Part shown: one piece after another, positions 59,027 through 64,000 of the stretch
Layout: each line of letters starts with the position of its first letter
Numbering within the stretch: position 1 is the first letter of the stretch
Assembly (NCBI GenBank): GCA_947649615.1
Contig: CANSSG010000006.1
Coordinates: 20,400-84,399 of the forward strand
Reading direction: 5' to 3'
DNA length: 64,000 nt
Origin: an uncultured Clostridia bacterium
Lineage (GTDB): Bacteria; Bacillota; Clostridia; Oscillospirales; Oscillospiraceae
Notes under the pieces: generated by a model
Database searches by the model: none
Told to the model about the DNA's origin: nothing
Seen by the model: only the letters and a program-made list of their open reading frames with translations
Program-made: the position numbers and the translations under genes

Positions 59027-60643
59027 TCACCCCCACAGCGCCGACAGCATGGGAATAATCTGCTTTTTCCTGGACATCACCTTCGGCAGGAAGGCCTCAT
59101 GCTCCTTCAGCTCCGTATTAAACGCCTGCTGGAAGGTGTCCTCGCCGCCGACGCACAGGACTTTGCTGCCCTCCAGCAGCACGTCCGTCAGCATCAGCAG
59201 GATCATGCTGTACTGATGCTCCTCCTTCGTCTGCTCCATCAGCTTCAGGAACTCGTCCTTCCGCTTTAACTGCCGGTCGGAGTCCACGCAGGTGATCTGC
59301 CCCACGCCGAAGTCGTGGCCCGCAATGTGGAACTCCTTGAAATCGGTAAAGAGAAGCTGCTCCGCCGGCTTGTCCTCCGGGGTAGACGCAGAAAATATCT
59401 TCCGCCCCAGTTCATCCAGGGACAGGTCGGCAATATGGGCCATCCGCTCCGCCATCCGCCGGTCCCGGGGGGTGCAGGTAGGGGACTTGAACATAACGGT
59501 GTCGGACACGATGGCCGCCGCCATCAGCCCCGCCAGCTTGGGGGAGGGCATCAGCCCCCTTTCCTGGTACATCCCCGCCACGATGGTGCATGTGCTGCCC
59601 ACCGGTTCGTTGCGGAAATAGATGGGGTTCTTGGTCTGGATATCCGCCAAGCGGTGGTGGTCGATGATAGCGATGATGTCCGTTTCCTCCAGTCCCGGCA
59701 CGGACTGGGCGGCCTCGTTGTGGTCTACCAGCACCACCTGCTTGCGCCGGGGCTTAATGAGGTGGTACCGGGACAGGGTCCCCACCACCCGGTCCTGCGC
59801 ATCCAGAATGGGATAGCTGCGGTAGCGGCTTTCCTGCATCACCTCCTGCACCTCGTCCACATAGTCGTCCAGGTGGAAGGCGGTAATGCTCTCCCGCTGG
59901 GCCAGGCGGCCGACGGGAATGGCCTGGAAGATGCGGCGCACGGTGCGGTAGCTGTCAAAGGGGGTGGAAATAATGCAGGTATTCCGGGAGGCGTCCCGCA
60001 CACTGTCGGGCAGTTCGGCCTGGCAGAGGATGATGCAGGCCACGCCGAACTCCACCGCCCGCTGGAGCATATCCGGCTGGTTGCCGCAGATAAGGACGGT
60101 ATCCTTCTGCCGGAAGGGGGGCAGCTCCGAGGACTGGGGCAGGGCCAGCACCACCTCGCCGGAGATGGTGTTCACCACCTCCTCCGTCTCCCCCAAAAGC
60201 TGCCCCTCCAATACGCTCAGGATGTTGAACAGGGGTACCTCCCGCAGCCGGGGGGCCTCGACGGTCTGCATGTCGTAGGCGGCGATGTCCCCGGCGGTCA
60301 TCATGCCCCGCAGGCGCCCCTCGTCATCGGTGATGGGGATCGCGGAGATATGCTTATCGTCCTCCATGGCGGACCAGACCCGGTTCACCGTCACCGCCTC
60401 GTGAAGGATGGGCGGCACGTCATAATCCAAGTCCAATACTTGGGTGTGCATGCTCTTGATCAGGAGGGGCGGCTCAAAGCCGAAAAGATTCAGGATCAGC
60501 CGGGTCTCATCGCTGATATGCCCCAAGCGGGCGGCGGCGTACTGCCGGTCCCCGGTGGCGTTGCGCAGGGCGGCATAGGCCATGGCGGAAACGATGGAAT
60601 CTGTATCCGGGTTCCGATGCCCGGTCACGTAAATCTGCTCCAT
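59027..60643 (-). CDS. CBS-domain manganese-dependent inorganic pyrophosphatase
   Basis: A 538-residue family II pyrophosphatase. The DHH domain starts at GHRNPDTDSIVSAMAYA. Residues about 65-290 hold two CBS modules and a DRTGG module between the halves of the DHH domain, which resumes at VVLVDHNEAAQSVPG with DHHRLADI. The DHHA2 domain ends the protein (SPTCTPRDRRMAERM). In this subfamily adenine nucleotides bind the CBS pair and control activity. It provides energy-linked removal of pyrophosphate in the cytoplasm. It is monocistronic. Confidence 0.93.
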   Translation of the reverse strand: MEQIYVTGHRNPDTDSIVSAMAYAALRNATGDRQYAAARLGHISDETRLILNLFGFEPPLLIKSMHTQVLDLDYDVPPILHEAVTVNRVWSAMEDDKHISAIPITDDEGRLRGMMTAGDIAAYDMQTVEAPRLREVPLFNILSVLEGQLLGETEEVVNTISGEVVLALPQSSELPPFRQKDTVLICGNQPDMLQRAVEFGVACIILCQAELPDSVRDASRNTCIISTPFDSYRTVRRIFQAIPVGRLAQRESITAFHLDDYVDEVQEVMQESRYRSYPILDAQDRVVGTLSRYHLIKPRRKQVVLVDHNEAAQSVPGLEETDIIAIIDHHRLADIQTKNPIYFRNEPVGSTCTIVAGMYQERGLMPSPKLAGLMAAAIVSDTVMFKSPTCTPRDRRMAERMAHIADLSLDELGRKIFSASTPEDKPAEQLLFTDFKEFHIAGHDFGVGQITCVDSDRQLKRKDEFLKLMEQTKEEHQYSMILLMLTDVLLEGSKVLCVGGEDTFQQAFNTELKEHEAFLPKVMSRKKQIIPMLSALWG

Positions 60644-60695
60644 GCTTTCACACTCCTTATCGGGTAGTATGTTCTGTTTTTCCTGTCCAAGTACG

Positions 60696-61319
60696 TCAAG
60701 TTCCGCTTAGCAGCCCCGCGCAGTACGCCGCCGCGTCAAATTCCTCCAAAACGCTGTCCTTGCGCAGGTACAGCGGGTGGTGGGGATGCCCCCGCTTCGA
60801 CCTGACCCCGGCGGTGAACCACCTGGCGCCGCAGGTCTTTCCCACCTCCACCATGTCCAGGACGCATCGGGGCAGATAGGGCCGCTGTTCAATCACGGTT
60901 CCCCACGCGGCCCATACGGCGGGCCGTTCCGACAGGGACAGGGCGTAAGCAAACGCCGCCAGGTTCTCCCGGTGGAGGGCGGGATTCAGCTCCCGCTCCA
61001 TGTCGCCGGGGCGGGTGGCCCGCTGGGCGTAGACATTGCACATGATAAAGCTGTCAAAGCCGTTGCCCGCGGCGACCCGCTCCACGCTCTTGAGGGTGTT
61101 GTCCAGGCCGCCGGGGACGGCGGTGGAGGGGTTGACCCCGATACAGAGCAGGGGGCGCTCCCCCCGGGTCCCCAGCAGATACCGGTACTCCCGGTAGGTA
61201 TTCGGCACATACAGCCACCGGGCGGCGTCGTAGTCCGGGGACGGTTCCAGGGACTCCCGCAGGGCGGGCTGAAACGCCAGCAGCTCCGTTTCCACGGTGG
61301 GGCAGGCAGGAATATGCAT
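60696..61319 (-). CDS. DUF1643 family protein
   Basis: A 207-residue soluble protein. The DUF1643 pattern is clear: YRYLLGTRGERPLLCIGVNPSTA, TLKSVERVAAGNGFDSFIMCNVYAQRAT and VWAAWGTVIEQRPYL, with a C-terminal RGHPHHPLYL. The function is unknown, and members are often found in mobile or defence neighbourhoods. Here it stands alone between pyrophosphatase and hut genes. A GGAG site six to ten bases before ATG 61319 supports the start. Confidence 0.85.
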   Translation of the reverse strand: MHIPACPTVETELLAFQPALRESLEPSPDYDAARWLYVPNTYREYRYLLGTRGERPLLCIGVNPSTAVPGGLDNTLKSVERVAAGNGFDSFIMCNVYAQRATRPGDMERELNPALHRENLAAFAYALSLSERPAVWAAWGTVIEQRPYLPRCVLDMVEVGKTCGARWFTAGVRSKRGHPHHPLYLRKDSVLEEFDAAAYCAGLLSGT

Positions 61320-61416
61320 ATGATCGGCTCCTTCCCATTTTTTTCAGTGTACCACACCGGCGCGGGGGCGCGCAACAGAAATTTGCGGCCCGTCCGCCCG
61401 GCCCGGCGCTTTTATA

Positions 61417-61440
61417 CACTGCTGTACCAGTACAGCGGTG
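61417..61440. promoter_or_regulatory. 24-bp inverted repeat upstream of hutH
   Basis: Arms CACTGCTGTAC and GTACAGCGGTG are complementary at 10 of 11 positions around CA. The inner GCTGTAC/GTACAGC part is perfect. It lies 52 bp upstream of the -35 box, the place for an activator or a distal repressor site. Confidence 0.5.
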
Positions 61441-61491
61441 CAACAGGCCAACAGTGTGCGGAACTTTCGCATAAATTCCACTTTATTTTAG

Positions 61492-61520
61492 TTGAATTGC
61501 ACAAGGAAATAGGGTAAAAT
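61492..61520 (+). promoter_or_regulatory. Promoter of hutH
   Basis: TTGAAT (61492-61497), a 17-bp spacer and TAAAAT (61515-61520), about 37 bases before the ATG. Confidence 0.65.
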
Positions 61521-61556
61521 CAATTTACACTTTACTATGCGGGAGGAAAACACACA

Positions 61557-63110
61557 ATGGAACACCCAAAGGAAATCAAACACGCCGTTCTGGACGGACA
61601 CAGCCTGACGCTGGAGGCCCTGGTGGCCATCGCCCGGTTCGGCGCAACGGTCTCCCTTGCGCCTGAGGCCTGGGAAGCTATGGCCCGCTCCCGGGCCTTG
61701 GCGGAAAAAATCGCCGTGGAAAAGCGGGTGGCCTACGGCATTACCACCGGCTTTGGCGACTTCGCCACTGTGGCGGTGCCGGACGAGTGGAGCAGCCAGC
61801 TATCCACCAACCTGATCCTCAGCCATTGCACCGGCACCGGGGACCCCTACACCGAGGAGCAGGTCCGGGGCATGATGGTTCTGCGGGCCAACGCCCTGTG
61901 CGGCGGCATCAGCGGCGTACGCCCCGTGCTGGTGGAAATGCTCATTAACATGCTCAATAAGGGCGTCACGCCCGTCATCCCCCAGAAAGGCTCCCTGGGC
62001 GCCTCCGGCGACCTGGCCCCCCTGTCCCACATGGGGCTGGTGCTGCTGGGCCTGGGGGAAGCCTTCTACCAGGGCCGCAGGATGCCCGGCGGCGAAGCCA
62101 TGCGGCAGGCCGGCATCCAACCCCTGGACACCCTGGTGAGCAAGGAGGGCCTGGGCATCACCAACGGCACCTGCGCCATGACCAGCGTGGGCGCGCTGCA
62201 TCTTTACGATACCATGATGGCGGCCCGCCTGGCCGACCTGGTCAGCTCCCTGACCCTCACCGCCCTCACCGGGCAGCTGGACGCCTTCCAGGAGCGGATG
62301 CACACCGCCCGGGGCCACCAGGGCCAGATCCAGGTGGCGGCGAACCTGCGGCGGCTCACCGAGGGCTGCGAGATTCTGGAGCGGAGCCAGGGGGACCGGG
62401 TTCAGGACGCCTACGCCCTGCGCTGCATCCCCCAAGTCCACGGGGCCATCCGGGACGCCCTGGAATTCATCAAGAGCAAGGTGGACATCGAGCTGAACGC
62501 CGTCACCGACAACCCCCTGCTGTTCTGCGAGGACGAAGCGGTGATTTCCGGCGGCAACTTCCACGGGGAGCCGATGGCGCTGCCCTTCGACTTCCTGGGC
62601 ATTGCCTGCGCGGAGCTTGCCAGCATCTCCGAGCGGCGCATTGAGCGCATGGTCAACGCCGCCCTCTCCAACGGCCTGACCCGCTTCCTCACCACCGAGG
62701 GCGGGGTGAACAGCGGCTTTATGATCGTCCAGTACACAGCGGCTTCCATGGCCTCGGAAAACAAGGTGCTGGCCCATCCGGCCTGCGTGGATTCCATCCC
62801 CTCCTCCGCCAACCAGGAGGACTTCGTCTCCATGGGTACCACCGCCGCCCGGAAGGCGGGGACAATCCTGGAGAACACCCGCTCCGTGCTGGCCTACGAG
62901 TTGCTGACCGCCTGCCAGGCCATCGACGTCCGCCGCCGGGGCGGCGAGCACGGCCAAGGCCTGTCCCCCGCCGGGGACGCGGTTTACCGCCGCGTCCGGG
63001 AGCAGGTTGCGTTTATGGAAAAGGACCGGGAGCTGTGGCCCGACATCCAGGCCGTGGAAGCCATGGTCCGCAGCGGCGAGCTGCTGGAGCTTGTTCCCTG
63101 GCTGGAATAA
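61557..63110 (+). CDS. hutH: Histidine ammonia-lyase
   Basis: A 517-residue enzyme that converts L-histidine to trans-urocanate and ammonia. Ala149-Ser150-Gly151 in GSLGASGDLAPLSH form the electrophilic MIO group. Further active-site blocks are YGITTGFGDF, GLGITNGTC, VQDAYALRCIPQVHG and NFHGEPMALPFDFL. The ending HGQGLSPAGDAVY fits histidine rather than tyrosine or phenylalanine lyases. GGGAGG lies about 10 bases before ATG 61557. It starts the hut cluster whose second enzyme, hutU, lies 480 bp downstream beyond an antisense gene. Confidence 0.94.
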   Translation: MEHPKEIKHAVLDGHSLTLEALVAIARFGATVSLAPEAWEAMARSRALAEKIAVEKRVAYGITTGFGDFATVAVPDEWSSQLSTNLILSHCTGTGDPYTEEQVRGMMVLRANALCGGISGVRPVLVEMLINMLNKGVTPVIPQKGSLGASGDLAPLSHMGLVLLGLGEAFYQGRRMPGGEAMRQAGIQPLDTLVSKEGLGITNGTCAMTSVGALHLYDTMMAARLADLVSSLTLTALTGQLDAFQERMHTARGHQGQIQVAANLRRLTEGCEILERSQGDRVQDAYALRCIPQVHGAIRDALEFIKSKVDIELNAVTDNPLLFCEDEAVISGGNFHGEPMALPFDFLGIACAELASISERRIERMVNAALSNGLTRFLTTEGGVNSGFMIVQYTAASMASENKVLAHPACVDSIPSSANQEDFVSMGTTAARKAGTILENTRSVLAYELLTACQAIDVRRRGGEHGQGLSPAGDAVYRRVREQVAFMEKDRELWPDIQAVEAMVRSGELLELVPWLE

Positions 63111-63181
63111 GCAAAAAAGGTGCGGTGCGCCCTTTTGGCGAAAAGGTTTTGGGCCGGGGGCGCGTTCTCCCGGTAGGGCTT

Positions 63182-63484
63182 TCAGGTGGCCGTCTCCCCG
63201 TCCCGGCACAGCACCGACCGGTAGCCGCCGGAGCCGAACTGTAGCTCCGTACTGATGCGGGTTATGGTGGAGCTGCTCACCGGCACCTGGCTGCGGATTT
63301 CCTCATAGGTCTCCCCCCGCAGCAGGTGCTTGGCCACCTGGAGCCGCTGGGAGAGACCGATTAACTCCTGCATGGTGCATAGGTCGCTGAAAAACGCCCT
63401 GCACTCCTCCATGTCCCGCAGGGACAGGATCACCGCCAGCAGCTCCTCAATGCCCTCATTCTGGTTTTTATCAAGACGGGTCAT
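63182..63484 (-). CDS. YerC/YecD family TrpR-like protein
   Basis: A 100-residue protein with a TrpR-like helix-turn-helix: LSLRDMEECRAFFSDLCTMQEL, LSQRLQVAKHLLRGETYEEI and VSSSTITRISTELQFGSGGY. The family is widespread in Firmicutes and probably binds DNA as a dimer, with unknown effector. GGAGG about 10 bases before the ATG fixes the start. It is antisense between hutH and hutU, so it may control the hut genes, but this position is only suggestive. Confidence 0.88.
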   Translation of the reverse strand: MTRLDKNQNEGIEELLAVILSLRDMEECRAFFSDLCTMQELIGLSQRLQVAKHLLRGETYEEIRSQVPVSSSTITRISTELQFGSGGYRSVLCRDGETAT

Positions 63485-63591
63485 CTAGCCCTTCCTCCGT
63501 TTCTTCAGCGTTTTTATCCCATTGTAGCACTTGTAAAATAGGCCGTCAAGATTTCCGGCGGCCCCGCCCATATCAAAAAGGAGGTTGTTCC

Positions 63592-64000
63592 ATGGAATGG
63601 AATCCCAACGGCGCTGTCACCGTCCGTTTAGACGATGAACTGCCCGCCTGCCCATCCTTTGCCCCCGGCATCCGCCGCGCCCCCCGCCGGGAAGCAAAGC
63701 TGTCCCAGGCCGACAAGGCCCTGGCCATCCGCAACGCCCTGCGCTACATCCCGCCCCAGCACCATGAACAGATGGCGAAGGAGTTTGCCAAAGAACTGGC
63801 CGAACACGGCCGGATTTACGGCTACCGCTTCCGCCCGGAGGGCAAGCTTCACGGCAAGCCCATCAGCGAATATAAGGGCAACTGTGTAGAAGCGAAGGCT
63901 TTCCAGGTTATGATCGACAACAACCTGGATTTTGACGTAGCCTTGTACCCCTACGAGCTGGTGACCTACGGCGAGACCGGCCAGGTGTGCCAGAACTGGA
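63592..64000 (+). CDS. hutU: Urocanate hydratase, N-terminal part (cut by window edge)
   Basis: An open frame of 136 codons that runs off the window. The start MEWNPNGAVTVRLDDELP is followed by IRRAPRREAKLS, NALRYIPPQ, GRIYGYRFRPEGKLHGKP and the block YKGNCVEAKAFQVMIDNNLD, then VALYPYELVTYGETGQVCQNW, which matches the long (about 670-residue) clostridial urocanase group. It hydrates urocanate to imidazolonepropionate with bound NAD+. AAAAGGAGG lies eight bases before the ATG. A weak TAAAAT -10 is at 63534-63539. Confidence 0.9.
   Translation, partial: MEWNPNGAVTVRLDDELPACPSFAPGIRRAPRREAKLSQADKALAIRNALRYIPPQHHEQMAKEFAKELAEHGRIYGYRFRPEGKLHGKPISEYKGNCVEAKAFQVMIDNNLDFDVALYPYELVTYGETGQVCQNW

Overview
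The window is GC-rich (about 60% by eye) DNA with dense genes, good Shine-Dalgarno sites, -35/-10 promoters and many GC-rich hairpin terminators. It carries spore genes (gpr, spmA, spmB), a hybrid two-component kinase, several sugar-type solute-binding lipoproteins, host-glycan glycosidases and histidine catabolism. This fits a spore-forming, anaerobic gut Firmicute of the Oscillospiraceae (Clostridium cluster IV) type. The assignment is inferred from gene content. No prophage, CRISPR array, rRNA or complete transposase gene was found.

Layout. 1-2.5 kb: the end of an unknown gene, a secreted Cys/His-rich repeat protein, and a uracil permease behind a leader that looks like a translation-coupled attenuator. 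2.5-12.2 kb: housekeeping and small accessory genes (rsmA, TauE/SafE permease, an ABC exporter with its XRE regulator, a tandem-OB SSB-like protein, a SUV3-like helicase, an iron-sulfur flavoprotein, DUF3786), with a MITE-like element before the TauE gene. 12.2-26.7 kb: a minus-strand glycan locus. Its order of transcription is GH20 hexosaminidase, two CUT1-type permeases, solute-binding lipoprotein, a 228-bp palindromic element, GH130 phosphorylase, GH38 alpha-mannosidase and a fucose-isomerase-family enzyme. A divergent YesL protein and a GH3 glycosidase flank it. The set fits stepwise breakdown of N-glycans or related manno-oligosaccharides. 26.7-28.9 kb: pta and rubrerythrin.

28.9-35.4 kb: two lipoproteins, each a sugar-binding-protein fold followed by a 5'-nucleotidase-C-terminal-like domain, directly upstream of a hybrid histidine kinase with two receivers. 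No permease is linked. This is the best candidate for an undescribed sensing system. 35.4-43.5 kb: a nucleoside uptake and catabolism operon (BMP lipoprotein, ATPase, two permeases, uridine phosphorylase, deoC, cdd, purine nucleoside phosphorylase) behind a leader with a small ORF and inverted repeats.

43.5-57 kb: rlmH, WalJ-like hydrolase, a GNAT remnant, murA, an AraC regulator, an UlaG-like hydrolase with deoD, nitroreductase, rpsT, gpr, an LTA-synthase-like protein, a small XRE protein, comEC, spmA and spmB. 57-59 kb: tRNA-Val followed by an orphan solute-binding lipoprotein. 59-64 kb: a CBS-type pyrophosphatase, DUF1643, and histidine degradation genes hutH and hutU (cut by the window edge) flanking an antisense YerC/TrpR-like gene. 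The nucleoside operon, deoD and uraA together give the cell a strong nucleobase and nucleoside salvage capacity.
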